From the NCBI RefSeq assembly GCF_030152825.1, contig NZ_JASLIP010000037.1:1-64000 (forward strand): a stretch of 64,000 bases of DNA. Direction: 5' to 3'. The notes beneath the pieces were generated by a model. It had not been told where the DNA came from. It did not search any database and was given only the letters and a program-made list of their open reading frames with translations. This stretch comes from Corynebacterium sp. Its GTDB lineage: Bacteria > Actinomycetota > Actinomycetes > Mycobacteriales > Mycobacteriaceae. Shown here one piece after another: positions 28,999 through 38,546 of this stretch (positions within the stretch are counted from its first letter, which is position 1; each line of letters starts with the position of its first letter). Made by a program: the position numbers and the translations under genes.

Positions 28999-29004
28999 TA
29001 GGCT
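28999..29004 (+). promoter_or_regulatory. -10 box of zur, leaderless
   Basis: TAGGCT lies seven bases before the zur ATG, so transcription should start at or next to the A of the start codon. No ribosome-binding site exists in that gap, which agrees with a leaderless mRNA. A TTGACA at 28965 is too far upstream to be its -35. Confidence 0.5.
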
Positions 29005-29011
29005 TCGATTC

Positions 29012-29440
29012 ATGACTAGCAAGAACTCCACCGGCGGAATCAACATCGGTCAGCGCAATACCCGGCAGCGCGCGGCGGTCGTCGCCATGCTCGAACAGGT
29101 GGAGGAATTCGCCAGCGCCCAGGACATCCACGCTCGCCTCGTCGCGGCGGGCGAGAAGGTTGGGCTCACCACGGTCTACCGCACCCTGCAGCAGATGTCC
29201 GCGATGGGGGCGATCGACACGCTCAATAACGAGTCCGGGGAGACCCTCTACCGGCGCTGCGCCATGGATACCCACCACCATCACCTGGTGTGCAACGACT
29301 GCCGCACGACCGTGGAGATCGACGGCGGTCCGGTGGAAGACTGGGCCCGCGACGTCGCAAAGAAGTACGGCTTCCGCAAGACAGGCCACACTGCGGATAT
29401 CTTCGGCCTCTGCGCGGACTGCGCCGCAAAGAAGTCCTAG
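29012..29440 (+). CDS. zur: Zinc uptake regulator, Fur family
   Basis: Fur-family repressor of 142 residues: N-terminal winged helix (TTVYRTLQQMSAMGAID) and C-terminal metal-sensing dimer domain with a His cluster (THHHHLVC, 88-94). Structural zinc Cys pairs are Cys94/Cys97 and Cys134/Cys137. Position beside glyS matches Zur (FurB) of Mycobacterium and Corynebacterium, hence zinc rather than iron. It probably represses zinc-uptake genes elsewhere. It ends 5 bases from the convergent VIT-family gene. Confidence 0.88.
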   Translation: MTSKNSTGGINIGQRNTRQRAAVVAMLEQVEEFASAQDIHARLVAAGEKVGLTTVYRTLQQMSAMGAIDTLNNESGETLYRRCAMDTHHHHLVCNDCRTTVEIDGGPVEDWARDVAKKYGFRKTGHTADIFGLCADCAAKKS

Positions 29441-29445
29441 AAGCT

Positions 29446-30627
29446 TTAAACGCTGACGTCGAAGAGGGAACCCAGCCCGTAGGTCACCGCAGCGGCCCCG
29501 GCGCCGATAGCCAGCTGGCGCAATGCGCGCTTAGCCGGGGAGGCGCCGGAGAGCAGGCCCACGATCCCGCCGGTCAGCAGCAGGGCTATCCCCACCAACA
29601 CGCAGGCGATCACCGCAGCGCTCAGCCCGTCCGCGCCGAAGAGGTACGGCAGCACTGGCACGATCGCGCCCAGGGAGAACAGCAGGAAGCTCGACACCGC
29701 GGCGGATACCGGGGAGCCCGTGGACTCCTCGTCCTTCGGGGCTGCCTCCGCCGAAGACTCGTGGGCTGAAGAACCGTGGGCCGGATCCTCGTAGGGCAAC
29801 CCCACGTCCACCGCCGGGGAGGAAAGAATCTCCTCGAAGACCCGCTGCGCCTTCGCCCGGGCTTCCTCCGGCGCCATGCCACGGGCACGGTAGACCAGCT
29901 CCAGCTCGTTTTCCCGCACGTCCAGCTTCGGCACCGCCCCCGCGGTGTCTTCCGCCGGGGCGTTGGCCGCGAGCAGCTCCTGCTGGCTGGAGACCGAAAC
30001 GTACTCGCCGGCAGCCATGGACAACGCACCGGCCAGCAGCCCGGCAATGCCGGTCACCAACACCACGTTCGAGGGGGCGCCGGTGCCGACCATGCCCAGC
30101 ACCAGCGCGAGGTTCGAAACCAGCCCGTCGTTCGCCCCGAAGATCGCTGCCCGGAAGTCCCCCGACATCCGTGCCCGGCCACGCGCCGCCAGACCGCGGA
30201 CCACCTCCGCGTGAATGGCCTCGTCCGCAAGAATCGAATCCGCCGCATCAATATCCGCCACCCCGCTGCGGCGCTCCTCCGCCGACTGCAACAGCGCAAG
30301 CACGAAGACCGAACCGAAACGCTCCGCCAAGAAGGCGTGCATCCGGGTGCTGAAGCTGGCCTTCTGCGGCAGGCCGACGTACTCCCCCAACCGGGCGCGC
30401 CAATAGGCCTCGTGCCGGGCCTCCGCCTCAGCCAGGCCTAGCAGGATCTCGCGCTCCTCCCCCGTCTTCTTGCGCGCCAGCTCGCGGTACACGGCCCCCT
30501 CCGCCCGCTCGTCGGCGAGATAGCGCCGCCACGTGGCGATCTGTTTCTTGGTCGGCTGCTCCACTGGTTGCTCAGCCGGCAGCTCGTCAGGCTGCTCGTT
30601 GGGCCGCTGATCCGGCTGATCAACCAC
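29446..30627 (-). CDS. Ferritin-like/VIT1 fusion metal transporter
   Basis: Protein of 393 residues. An N-terminal ferritin-like (rubrerythrin-type) di-metal domain (about 28-150, with DERAEGAVYRELA and AEAEARHEAYW plus the later DEAIHAEVV) is fused to a VIT1/CCC1 membrane domain (GANDGLVSNLALVLG, then further helices). Such erythrin-VIT or MbfA proteins export iron or manganese from the cytoplasm or protect against iron overload. A Glu/Ser/Pro-rich loop splits the membrane part. The facing zur gene suggests, but does not show, metal regulation. Confidence 0.83.
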   Translation of the reverse strand: MVDQPDQRPNEQPDELPAEQPVEQPTKKQIATWRRYLADERAEGAVYRELARKKTGEEREILLGLAEAEARHEAYWRARLGEYVGLPQKASFSTRMHAFLAERFGSVFVLALLQSAEERRSGVADIDAADSILADEAIHAEVVRGLAARGRARMSGDFRAAIFGANDGLVSNLALVLGMVGTGAPSNVVLVTGIAGLLAGALSMAAGEYVSVSSQQELLAANAPAEDTAGAVPKLDVRENELELVYRARGMAPEEARAKAQRVFEEILSSPAVDVGLPYEDPAHGSSAHESSAEAAPKDEESTGSPVSAAVSSFLLFSLGAIVPVLPYLFGADGLSAAVIACVLVGIALLLTGGIVGLLSGASPAKRALRQLAIGAGAAAVTYGLGSLFDVSV

Positions 30628-30706
30628 GAACCATCACGCCTTCCTCACGCCGCGGCGGCGACGTCATAAAAATCAGAGAAGCAGAAAAGAAAACCAGAGA
30701 GCAATC

Positions 30707-31465
30707 CTACTTCACGCCACCGAAGCGGCGATCCCGCGAAGCGAACTCCCAGATCGCCCCGCGCAGGTGAGCCGGGGTGTAGTCCGGGAACAGCACCTGC
30801 TGGTAGACCATCTCGGCATAAGCCGACTGCCAGATCAAAAAGTTGCTGGTCCGCTGCTCCCCCGACGGGCGCAGGAACAGGTCCACGTCCGGCATGTCGG
30901 GCTCGTCGAGGTAACGGGCGAAATCCTTCTCGGAGACATCCCGGGGCTTGATCCGCCCGTGATTCGCCTCTGCCACCAGGGCCTTCGCCGCATCCGCGAT
31001 CTCCGCGCGGCCGCCGTAGTTGATGCACATGTACAGCGTCATCCGAGTGTTGTGCTTCGTCTGCTCCTCCGCGCGCTCCAGCTCGCTAATCACCGAGCGC
31101 CACAGGCGCGGGCGGCGGCCCACCCAACGGATCCGCACCCCGAGGGAGTCCAGGTAATCGCGCTGTTTGCGCAGCACATCCCTGTTGAAGCCCATGAGGA
31201 AGCGCACCTCCTCGGCCGAGCGCCGCCAGTTCTCCGTGGAGAAGGCATAAGCAGAGAGCGCCTCGACGCCCAGCTCAAGGCACTCCTCCACCAGGCTGAT
31301 CAGCACCGCCTCGCCGCGCTTGTGCCCCTCGGTGCGCGCCAGACCGCGTTCCTGCGCCCAGCGGCCGTTGCCGTCCATGACCAGCGCGATGTGCCGCGGC
31401 ACAAGCCCGGTGGGGAGGCTGGCGATCTGTTCTCGGGTTGCGGTTTCGTTCTTCACAACAGCCAT
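30707..31465 (-). CDS. uppS: Isoprenyl (decaprenyl/undecaprenyl) diphosphate synthase
   Basis: Cis-prenyltransferase of 252 residues that makes the polyprenyl carrier for peptidoglycan and arabinogalactan. The five family regions are visible: [31 protein letters not shown] and [20 protein letters not shown]. The position upstream of recO and era is that of the long-chain decaprenyl enzyme in mycobacteria (Rv2361c). Confidence 0.93.
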   Translation of the reverse strand: MAVVKNETATREQIASLPTGLVPRHIALVMDGNGRWAQERGLARTEGHKRGEAVLISLVEECLELGVEALSAYAFSTENWRRSAEEVRFLMGFNRDVLRKQRDYLDSLGVRIRWVGRRPRLWRSVISELERAEEQTKHNTRMTLYMCINYGGRAEIADAAKALVAEANHGRIKPRDVSEKDFARYLDEPDMPDVDLFLRPSGEQRTSNFLIWQSAYAEMVYQQVLFPDYTPAHLRGAIWEFASRDRRFGGVK

Positions 31466-31533
31466 TGTGCCAGCCCCACTCCGCAGGCCCGTTATTCCCT
31501 CCCGCGGTCACCCCGTTGTCGTGGGGACGACGC

Positions 31534-31551
31534 CACCCGCCGGCGGGTGGT
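31534..31551. repeat. 18-base perfect palindrome between recO and uppS
   Basis: CCACCCGCC at 31534-31542 is followed directly by its complement at 31543-31551, with no loop. It lies in the 110-base recO-uppS gap. It could be a protein-binding site for uppS transcription or an RNA hairpin; no T-run follows. Confidence 0.5.
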
Positions 31552-31575
31552 CCTTCCCGGCCGGGCCCGATCGGC

Positions 31576-32334
31576 TCAGAGGGCAGCGTAGGCCGGGCAG
31601 GCGACCTCCAGCTGCTGGCGGACGTGCGCCAACAGCAGTTCGTGGGCCACCCGCACGTTGCCGGGGTTGGCCGCGACCTGGGCGGCCACCGCCAGCCGGT
31701 CGTGGGCCAGCAGCCACAGCAGGCGCACCGCCTCGGGCGGCGGGGTGGCCGAGCCCGGCGGGCGACAGAGCACGCACACACTACCCCCAACGCGCGGGTG
31801 GAAGGCCCGGTGCGGACCGGGGCGGCCGCACTGGGCGCAGTCCACGAGACTGGGCATCCAGCCAGCCTCAGCGAGCCCGTGGAGGACGAAGCGATCGGCC
31901 ACACTCACCGGGGGCAGCTCTGGGGCGGCGGGGTCGGTCCCGGCAAGCAGGGCGAGGTTGGCGTCCAAGCTAGAAAAGACGGCCTCGGAGGAGCCCTCCG
32001 CGGTGGAGAGGATCTGGGCGAGCTCCAGCATGGCGGCCCCGGCGAAGTACTTGTCCACGTCCGCGACGATGGGGCCGGCGTAGCTGGCCAGGGAGGCGGC
32101 ATCCGTGATCTTTCCCAGGCTGCGGCCCCGGTAGACCTGCACGCTGACCTTCGAGAAGCGGTCGAGGCGAGCGCCGAAGCGGGACTTCGTCTTGCGGATG
32201 CCCTTGGCGACCGCGCGCACTACCCCGTGGCTGCGGGTCAGCAACACGAGGATGAGGTCGGCCTCCCCCAGCTTGTAGCTGCGCAAGACGAAGGCCTCGT
32301 CCCGGAAGTTCGGGCGAGGCGAGAAAGAAGACAT
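31576..32334 (-). CDS. recO: DNA repair protein RecO
   Basis: RecF-pathway mediator of 252 residues that loads RecA on SSB-coated gaps. The N-terminal OB fold (FRDEAFVLRSYKLGEADLILVLLTRSHG) and a C-terminal zinc-finger-like region with paired cysteines (DCAQCGRPG and CVLCRPPG) are typical of RecO. It sits between DUF4282 genes and uppS in the run leading to era, as in other actinobacteria. Confidence 0.92.
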   Translation of the reverse strand: MSSFSPRPNFRDEAFVLRSYKLGEADLILVLLTRSHGVVRAVAKGIRKTKSRFGARLDRFSKVSVQVYRGRSLGKITDAASLASYAGPIVADVDKYFAGAAMLELAQILSTAEGSSEAVFSSLDANLALLAGTDPAAPELPPVSVADRFVLHGLAEAGWMPSLVDCAQCGRPGPHRAFHPRVGGSVCVLCRPPGSATPPPEAVRLLWLLAHDRLAVAAQVAANPGNVRVAHELLLAHVRQQLEVACPAYAAL

Positions 32335-32364
32335 GGCTGACAGGCTACCGCGTGGGGCGGCTGC

Positions 32365-32784
32365 TTAGACGATGAGCTCGGGGTGCGCGTCGGAGCGACG
32401 CCGGATCCGCTTCCAAGCGGTGGCCGTCGCGGCGATGGCGGCGACCATCTCCAGGGCCACGCGCAGCAGGGCGATCTCGATGAAGGCGACCACGGCATAG
32501 AGCACGCCGGAGACCAGGACGTTCGCCACGTTTGGCTCGAAGCTGATCTCCGGGAAGCTGGTGAAGAACTCGGAGCCGTCGAAACCATTGATGGAGATGC
32601 CCACCCCGCTCAGTCCGATCATCGAGCCGAAGGTCATGACCACCGCATTCACCAGAATGATCACGATGCCCAGAATGTAGAGCACCCGGATGAAGCCGGG
32701 GGAAAGGATGCGGTCAAAGCCGAAGTCCGTCAGCGTGCGGAGGAAGCCCTCCGGCTTCGCGGTCTGGCTAGTTCTGGTCGCCAT
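32365..32784 (-). CDS. DUF4282 membrane protein, downstream copy
   Basis: Protein of 139 residues with two hydrophobic segments (about 24-46 and 82-112), and the DUF4282 pattern FDRILSPGFIRVLYILGIV and RVALEMVAAIA. I start at the ATG at 32784; it overlaps the upstream paralogue by 17 bases. A hydrophilic insert between the two segments distinguishes it from its neighbour. Function is unknown. Confidence 0.75.
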   Translation of the reverse strand: MATRTSQTAKPEGFLRTLTDFGFDRILSPGFIRVLYILGIVIILVNAVVMTFGSMIGLSGVGISINGFDGSEFFTSFPEISFEPNVANVLVSGVLYAVVAFIEIALLRVALEMVAAIAATATAWKRIRRRSDAHPELIV

Positions 32785-33373
32785 GGCTCGGGCCCGGGTT
32801 CGGCAGGTGCGGCGGGTAGTTCTGCTGCGCGGAGTTCTCACGCTGCTGGGCTGCGCTGTGGTTCTGCACCTGGCCCTGCTCCATGGCGCGCAGGCGCTGC
32901 TCCTGGCGCGCGTCGATGGCCTGCACCGACTGGGAAGTGCGGATCAGGGAGACCGCGACCTCCAGGTAGACGCGGGACAGCGCCAGCACCGCCACCGTAA
33001 TCAGCACGATCGGCGGGACAGCCAGGACGAAGACCAGCAGGCTGAAGCCCAGCGGCTGGCCGGAGAAGAACACACTCACCGCGCCCAGCAGCGCCAGGCC
33101 GGCGGCCACGCCGATGACCACGAAGAGCACCATGTACAGCACCTGGGCCACGCTCGGGGTGACGTAGCGGCGGAAGCTGAAGTCGAATAGCGCGCCGAGG
33201 AAGCTGCCGTCCTGTGGGTCCTGAGCCCCGGGGCTGGGCCGATACTCCGGAGTGCGGTTTTCCATGCCCTGGCCCTGCAGGAAGGTCTCGTTGGCCTGCC
33301 GGGCCTGCTCAGGCGTCAGCTCGCCCGGGGTGCGGGGTGAGAAGTCAGAAGGTTGTTTTTCGGGGTTTTCCAT
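32768..33373 (-). CDS. DUF4282 membrane protein, upstream copy
   Basis: Protein of 201 residues with a disordered Pro/Gln-rich N-terminus (1-60), a DUF4282 core of two membrane segments (VAQVLYMVLFVVIGV and LLVFVLAVPPIVLIT, then SRVYLEVAVSLIRTSQ), and a Gln/Asn-rich tail. It is a diverged tandem paralogue of the next gene, with GAGGAGA before the ATG. Overlap of the two genes suggests equal co-expression and perhaps a complex (inference). Confidence 0.75.
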   Translation of the reverse strand: MENPEKQPSDFSPRTPGELTPEQARQANETFLQGQGMENRTPEYRPSPGAQDPQDGSFLGALFDFSFRRYVTPSVAQVLYMVLFVVIGVAAGLALLGAVSVFFSGQPLGFSLLVFVLAVPPIVLITVAVLALSRVYLEVAVSLIRTSQSVQAIDARQEQRLRAMEQGQVQNHSAAQQRENSAQQNYPPHLPNPGPSHGDQN

Positions 33374-33442
33374 GTGTTCTCCTCGGGTGCGCGATCGCGC
33401 CGGTGTGCCGCGATGCGCCCAGTGGCCGGGCCGGGCGCGGGT

Positions 33443-34483
33443 TTAGAAGCCCATGCGCTCCAGTGCCTTCGGGTCGGACTGCCAGTTCTTCGCCACCTTC
33501 AGGCGGACGTCCAGGAAGATGTTCTGCCCCAGCATCTCGATGATCTGGAGGCGGGAGTTGTGCACGATGCGGGACAGGCGGCGGTTGTTGCGGCCTCGCA
33601 GGATGGCCTTCTGCCCTTCCCGCTCCACGTAGATCACCGCGTGCACGTTCAGCACGCCCTCCCTGGTCGGGGACGGCAGGATCTCGTCCACCTTCACCGC
33701 CACCGAGTGCGGCAGCTCGTGCTCCAGTCCACTCAGCGCGGCCTCACGGATCAGCTCGGCGATGCGGGTCTCGGTGTCGTCGTCGGTGACGTGGTCGTCA
33801 GGGTAGAACTTCGGGCCCTCGGGCAGCTTCTCGGCGATGACGTCCACCAGGGTTTCCAGCTGGAACCCGTCCTGGGCGGACAGCGGGACGACGTCCACCT
33901 CGGCGCCGTCGAGCGCTTCGGTGAGCATGGCGTGCAGGCCGAGTAGCTGCTGGCCAACCCGGTCCTTCGAGACCTTGTCGGTCTTGGTGACGATGCCCAT
34001 CAGCGGCACCTTGGGTGCGACATGCCGGACGTTTTCCACGATCCAGCGGTCGCCTGGGCCAATCTTCTCGTCGGCCGGCACGCACACACAGATCAGGTCC
34101 ATGTCCACGTAGGTTTCCTTGACCACGTCGTTGAGCCGCTCGCCCAGCAGAGTGCGCGGCCGGTGCAGTCCCGGGGTGTCCACGACGACGATCTGGGCCT
34201 TCGGCCGGTGCACGAGCCCGCGGATCGGGTGGCGAGTGGTCTCCGGCTGGTCGGCGGTGATGGCGATCTTCTCGCCGACCAGGGCGTTGGTCAGCGTGGA
34301 CTTGCCGGTGTTCGGCCGGCCCACGAAGCTCACGAAGCCGGAGCGGAAGCCCTCGGGCGTGTCGAAGCCGAGCCCAGCATTCGCACCGTCATTCGTGGGC
34401 TTGCCTGCTGCTGGGCTGGCAGCGGCGTCTGCGGGGAGCATCGACTCATCGGGGAAGTTCATCTCGCTAGTCACCCTCCCCAT
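33443..34483 (-). CDS. era: GTPase Era
   Basis: GTPase of about 346 residues for 16S rRNA maturation and 30S assembly. G1 GRPNTGKST, the switch with TTRHPIRG, G3 DTPG, G4 TKTD and a C-terminal KH domain (LRGRNNRRLSRIVHNSR) are visible. The N-terminus carries about 45 extra residues before the G domain. Start is ATG at 34483, overlapping the previous gene by 17 bases, or ATG at 34462 behind GGGGAGG; I cannot decide. Confidence 0.93.
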   Translation of the reverse strand: MGRVTSEMNFPDESMLPADAAASPAAGKPTNDGANAGLGFDTPEGFRSGFVSFVGRPNTGKSTLTNALVGEKIAITADQPETTRHPIRGLVHRPKAQIVVVDTPGLHRPRTLLGERLNDVVKETYVDMDLICVCVPADEKIGPGDRWIVENVRHVAPKVPLMGIVTKTDKVSKDRVGQQLLGLHAMLTEALDGAEVDVVPLSAQDGFQLETLVDVIAEKLPEGPKFYPDDHVTDDDTETRIAELIREAALSGLEHELPHSVAVKVDEILPSPTREGVLNVHAVIYVEREGQKAILRGRNNRRLSRIVHNSRLQIIEMLGQNIFLDVRLKVAKNWQSDPKALERMGF

Positions 34484-36020
34484 TCTGCCCTACTGCAGGC
34501 CGTGGGGCGGAATCATCGCGTCGCGGGTTAGCCTCGCCGGAACCGGACTGGGCCGCTGCCTCGGCACCATCCTCAGCGGGCTGATCCTCCCCCGGGGCCA
34601 CCCGGCTGACGACCGCGGACTTCACGATGTAGCGACCCCTCTTGTTGTGCCCGCCCTCGAAGACCAGGTGCAGCCCGGCGGTGGTGATCTCCGCCCCCGG
34701 CATCGGCACCTTGCCCAGCTCCAGGGCACCCAGCCCAGCCACTGTGTCGGCCTGGTCATGCTGCTCCTCACTGAACTCGATTTCCGTGGCTCGCTCCGGA
34801 ACCCAGCTGCGGTCCTCCCGGGAGCCCTCGCCGCCGCGTTCCTCGCGGGCCGCCTCCCCGTTTCCAGACTCGCCACGGGAGGAGTCCCACTGCTCGCCGT
34901 GGTGCACGCCCTCGTAGCGCTGCTCACGGAAGAGCTCTTCCAGCTCGTCCAGGGAGAGCCGGGAGCTGACCCGGTAACGGTCATCGCCCAGGTCCTCGAT
35001 CGGCAGGTCCTCGACGGCGTCGTATTCGTCGGAAATCTCGCCGACGATCTCCTCCAGGATGTCCTCGATGGAGATCAGGCCCGCGACCGCGCCGTACTCG
35101 TCGACCAGCATCGTCAGGTGCACCTGGTCGCGCTGCATATCCTCGAGCAGGTCGGTGAGCAGCCGGGAATCAGGGACGAAGTTCGGCTTGCGCATCACCT
35201 CGGTCACCGGCGTGTGACGGCCGGCGTCCTGGTCGTGGTACGTCTGCGCAACCAGATCCTTGAGATAGACGATGCCGACGATGTCGTCGACGTCCTCGCC
35301 GATCACCGGTAGACGGGACAGCCCGGAGCGCACGCACAGGCTCGTCGCCTGGCCGGCGGACTTCGTGTCCTCGATCCACACCATCTCCGTGCGCGGCACC
35401 ATCACCGCACGCGCGGTCGTATTCGTCAGGTCGAAGACGGACTGGATCATCCGGCGCTCGTCGGTCTCCACGATGCCGTGCTCCGTAGCGATGTCCACCA
35501 TCTCCCGCAGCTCGATCTCCGAGGCGAACGGGCCGTCCCTAAAGCCCCGGCCTGGGGAGAGCACCGAACCAGCGCGCACCAGCCCGCGGGCAAGAAAACC
35601 GAAGACCCGGTTCACCCCCAGCAGGAATGGGGCCGCCGCCAGGGAAATGGAGTAAGGGTTTTGACGTCCCAAAGTGCGAGACAGCACGCCGATGACGACG
35701 AAGTTGATGAGCGCCGTCAGAACAATCGCGGCGACCAGGGACCAGACGTGCAGACCGAAGGCCTCGACGAACACCGCCGCCATCAGCGCCGTGCCCGTGA
35801 CCTCGCACAGGGTGCGCAGCAGGACTAGCAGGTTGATGTGCTCCGCGCGGTACGTCATGACCTTGGCCAAGCGACGGGAACCTGGCCTCTCGTCCTTCAC
35901 CAGCGTCTCAACCCGCGCCGCAGAGAGCGAGGATAGTGCGGTCTCAGCAAGGGAGAACACCGCGCCGACCGCGAGCGCGAGAATTAGGCCGATAGTGCCA
36001 GCTAATATCCAGTAGTCCAT
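34467..36020 (-). CDS. CorC/HlyC-family membrane protein with CBS domains
   Basis: Protein of 517 residues: a DUF21/CNNM membrane domain (about 1-150), a CBS pair (about 205-330, with MVPRTEMVW and DEYGAVAGLISIEDILEEIVGEI) and a C-terminal CorC_HlyC domain. That last domain is split by a charged Gly/Glu/Arg insert of about 40 residues (about 385-425), and the tail is disordered. The family is linked to Mg/Co efflux or ion homeostasis. It overlaps era and lies next to ybeY, a very common neighbourhood. Confidence 0.87.
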   Translation of the reverse strand: MDYWILAGTIGLILALAVGAVFSLAETALSSLSAARVETLVKDERPGSRRLAKVMTYRAEHINLLVLLRTLCEVTGTALMAAVFVEAFGLHVWSLVAAIVLTALINFVVIGVLSRTLGRQNPYSISLAAAPFLLGVNRVFGFLARGLVRAGSVLSPGRGFRDGPFASEIELREMVDIATEHGIVETDERRMIQSVFDLTNTTARAVMVPRTEMVWIEDTKSAGQATSLCVRSGLSRLPVIGEDVDDIVGIVYLKDLVAQTYHDQDAGRHTPVTEVMRKPNFVPDSRLLTDLLEDMQRDQVHLTMLVDEYGAVAGLISIEDILEEIVGEISDEYDAVEDLPIEDLGDDRYRVSSRLSLDELEELFREQRYEGVHHGEQWDSSRGESGNGEAAREERGGEGSREDRSWVPERATEIEFSEEQHDQADTVAGLGALELGKVPMPGAEITTAGLHLVFEGGHNKRGRYIVKSAVVSRVAPGEDQPAEDGAEAAAQSGSGEANPRRDDSAPRPAVGQNGEGD

Positions 36021-36623
36021 TTACCTAGACTCGGTTTCTGCATCGGCACTGAAGGAGCTGCCGGAGCCGGTGTCGTCGCGGTCGGCGGCGCTCGGGAAGG
36101 CCGCGGCACCGCTCGGCTTCGGGCCGAACTTCACGCCGCGCTCCTCCTGGGAGTCGTACCAATTCGCCAGGACCTCGTTCTGGATGGAGAACATCTGCTG
36201 TTCCTCCTCCGGGGTCACGTGGTCGAAGCCCAGCAGGTGCAGCACGCCGTGCACGGTCAGCAGGTCCAGCTCGTGGGCCAGGGAGTGGCCGGCGCGCTCG
36301 GCCTGCCCCTTCGCGAAACTCGGGCAGAGCATGATGTCGCCCAGCATCGCCGGGGAGGTCGGCGGGCCGTCCTTGCGGCCCCATCCCGGGGTGAGCTCAT
36401 CCATTGGGAAGCTCATGACATCCGTCGGGCCCGGCAGGTTCAGCCAGCGCAGGTGGAGATCGGCGATGGTCTCCTCGTCCACGATGTGGATGGACAGCTC
36501 CGCGCTGGAGTGGACGTCCATGGTCCACAGCGTATAGCGGGCGACGTCGATCAGCTCTTCCTCGTTGATCTCGCCCCAGCCGGATTCGTTAAAAACCTCG
36601 ATGCTCACTAGCGGGTTCTCCAT
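36021..36623 (-). CDS. ybeY: Endoribonuclease YbeY
   Basis: Metal-dependent endoribonuclease of about 200 residues for 16S rRNA 3'-end maturation and 70S quality control. The zinc motif [11 protein letters not shown] (H-x3-H-x5-H) is complete, preceded by [11 protein letters not shown]. The C-terminus has a disordered extension of about 40 residues. Start is ATG at 36623 or GTG at 36608; both overlap the phoH stop region, so the two genes are coupled. Confidence 0.92.
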   Translation of the reverse strand: MENPLVSIEVFNESGWGEINEEELIDVARYTLWTMDVHSSAELSIHIVDEETIADLHLRWLNLPGPTDVMSFPMDELTPGWGRKDGPPTSPAMLGDIMLCPSFAKGQAERAGHSLAHELDLLTVHGVLHLLGFDHVTPEEEQQMFSIQNEVLANWYDSQEERGVKFGPKPSGAAAFPSAADRDDTGSGSSFSADAETESR

Positions 36624-37660
36624 TCCTGTTCTTCTTCACGGTCCAAGCGGGCGAGCTCCTCTTCGGCCTCGAAGCGCTCGTAGGCGTCCACGATGCGGGT
36701 CACCAGGCGGTGCCGGACGACGTCGTTGCTGCTCAGCTCGGCGAAACGGATGCCGTCCACGCCGTCCAGGATTTCCTGGCTTGCGGCCAGGCCGCTGCGC
36801 TGATTCTTCGGCAGGTCCACCTGGGTCAGGTCGCCGGTGATCACCATCTTCGACCCGAAGCCGAGGCGGGTGAGGAACATCTTCATCTGCGCGGGCGTGG
36901 TGTTCTGCGCCTCGTCCAGGATGACGAAGCTGTTGTTCAGCGTGCGGCCGCGCATATAGGCCAGCGGGGCGACCTCGATGACGCCGGATTCCATGAGCCG
37001 CGGGATGATCTCCGGATCCACCATCTCCCGCAGCGCGTCGTGGAGGGGGCGCAGGTAGGGGTCGATCTTGTCGCCCAGGGTGCCGGGCAGGAAGCCGAGG
37101 TTCTCCCCCGCCTCCACGGCCGGACGGGTGAGGATGATCCGGGTGACCTCCTTGGCCTGCAGCGCCTGCACTGCCTTGGCCATCGCCAGGTAGGTCTTGC
37201 CCGTGCCTGCGGGGCCGAGCCCGAATACGACCGAGTAGTTGTCGATCGCCTCGACGTACTCTTCCTGGCCGAGGGTCTTGGGCCGCACCGCCTTGCCGCG
37301 GTAGCTGACGATCGGAGCGGCCTTGTAGTTCAGCGCCGCGCCCTGCTCGTCGAGCATTTCGATAATGCGACGGGTGACGTCCGGGGTGACCGTCTGGCCG
37401 TGATCAGCGATGGCGGCCATCTCCATCAGGATCTTGCGGGTGCGGCTCACCTCGCTGGCCTCGCCGCGCAAGACCAGGTGGTTGCCACGGGTCAGGATGT
37501 CTGCGTCGACGGTGTCTTCGACGATCCTGAGATTTTCATCTGCCGGACCGGAGACGGCCAGCACGGCTTCTGGGGGAAGTTCAAGGGTGGAGCTGGCTAC
37601 TCGCGGGCGTGGTGACTGCGCTGCGTGGGCTCCGTGGGTGCGGACAGTATGAGGAACCAT
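36608..37660 (-). CDS. phoH: PhoH-family ATPase
   Basis: PhoH-like P-loop ATPase of 350 residues. Walker A is GPAGTGKT (near residue 150), Walker B is [11 protein letters not shown], and an N-terminal KH-like region precedes them. Genetic and physical ties to YbeY and Era support an RNA-related role. The annotated start is ATG at 37660 (MVPHTVRTH). It belongs to the phoH-ybeY-corC-era run. Confidence 0.9.
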   Translation of the reverse strand: MVPHTVRTHGAHAAQSPRPRVASSTLELPPEAVLAVSGPADENLRIVEDTVDADILTRGNHLVLRGEASEVSRTRKILMEMAAIADHGQTVTPDVTRRIIEMLDEQGAALNYKAAPIVSYRGKAVRPKTLGQEEYVEAIDNYSVVFGLGPAGTGKTYLAMAKAVQALQAKEVTRIILTRPAVEAGENLGFLPGTLGDKIDPYLRPLHDALREMVDPEIIPRLMESGVIEVAPLAYMRGRTLNNSFVILDEAQNTTPAQMKMFLTRLGFGSKMVITGDLTQVDLPKNQRSGLAASQEILDGVDGIRFAELSSNDVVRHRLVTRIVDAYERFEAEEELARLDREEEQEWRTR

Positions 37661-37672
37661 ATGGGCCTTATC

Positions 37673-38452
37673 CTACCGCGCTCTATCAGTCAGTGAGGGC
37701 GCCGATCGCTCCCAGCGGCCGGTGAGGGCACCAATCGCCCCCAACGCCACGGCGCCTGCGGTGGCGGTGCGCAGCACCTCGGGTCCGAGGACGACCGGTT
37801 GGCCGCCGAGCCCCTCGAGGGCCGTCAGCTCGTCCGGGGTGATGCCGCCCTCCGGCCCGATGACAAGCACAATTTCCTCTACTCCGGCCGCGCTCTCGAC
37901 GAAGGATCGGAAGCTGCCGCGGGCGTCCTCGTGAAGCATCCCGAGGCGCGCGGTTGGTTCGGGCGCGGCGAGCCCCGGCACGAGCTCCGGCAGGTCGCTG
38001 AGATTGCGCAGCAGCCCAGTGATCTCGGGAAGGACGAGCCGGCGGGACTGCTTGGTGGCCGCGAAGGCGGTTTTCTCCCAGCGGGCCAGGGCTTTGTCTT
38101 CCTTCTTGTCCCAGCGGGCGATGCAGCGGCTGGCAGCCCACGGGATGATTCGATGCACCCCGGCCTGGACCATCAGGTCCACCGCCAGCTCGGAGCGGTC
38201 GGACTTCGGCAGAGCCTGGACGATCGTCACCCGGGGCGTGGGCTGCGGCAGCTCCAGTAGCTCGGAGACCTGCACGCCAGCAGTAGAAAACGTGCCACGC
38301 ACGGCGGTGGCGGCACCGTCGCTCACGATGACCGCCTCCCCCTCGGCAATGCGCTTGACCTGGCTGTGCCGAGCCTCCGCGCCAGTGAGCTGGACGGAAT
38401 CACCGACCGCAAGACCATCGGGCAGGGGCTGAATGAACACCGATTCTGTCAC
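37673..38452 (-). CDS. rsmE: 16S rRNA m3U1498 methyltransferase RsmE
   Basis: SPOUT-class methyltransferase of 259 residues that N3-methylates U1498 of 16S rRNA with SAM. The N-terminal PUA-like domain includes GAEARHSQVKR, and the C-terminal knot has VIGPEGGITPDE and LGPEVLRTATAG. I use the GTG at 38452, eight bases after GGAAG; a longer frame to 38503 adds only a basic leader. It lies between dnaJ and phoH. Confidence 0.92.
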   Translation of the reverse strand: MTESVFIQPLPDGLAVGDSVQLTGAEARHSQVKRIAEGEAVIVSDGAATAVRGTFSTAGVQVSELLELPQPTPRVTIVQALPKSDRSELAVDLMVQAGVHRIIPWAASRCIARWDKKEDKALARWEKTAFAATKQSRRLVLPEITGLLRNLSDLPELVPGLAAPEPTARLGMLHEDARGSFRSFVESAAGVEEIVLVIGPEGGITPDELTALEGLGGQPVVLGPEVLRTATAGAVALGAIGALTGRWERSAPSLTDRAR

Positions 38453-38546
38453 TAGTTTCTTCCGCTTCTTCCGCTGGTGGCTCGGCTGGCTACGCCGTTG
38501 CACGGGCGCTTGGCTAGGCCGGCCTTATCGGCCTCCCTGCGCCTTC

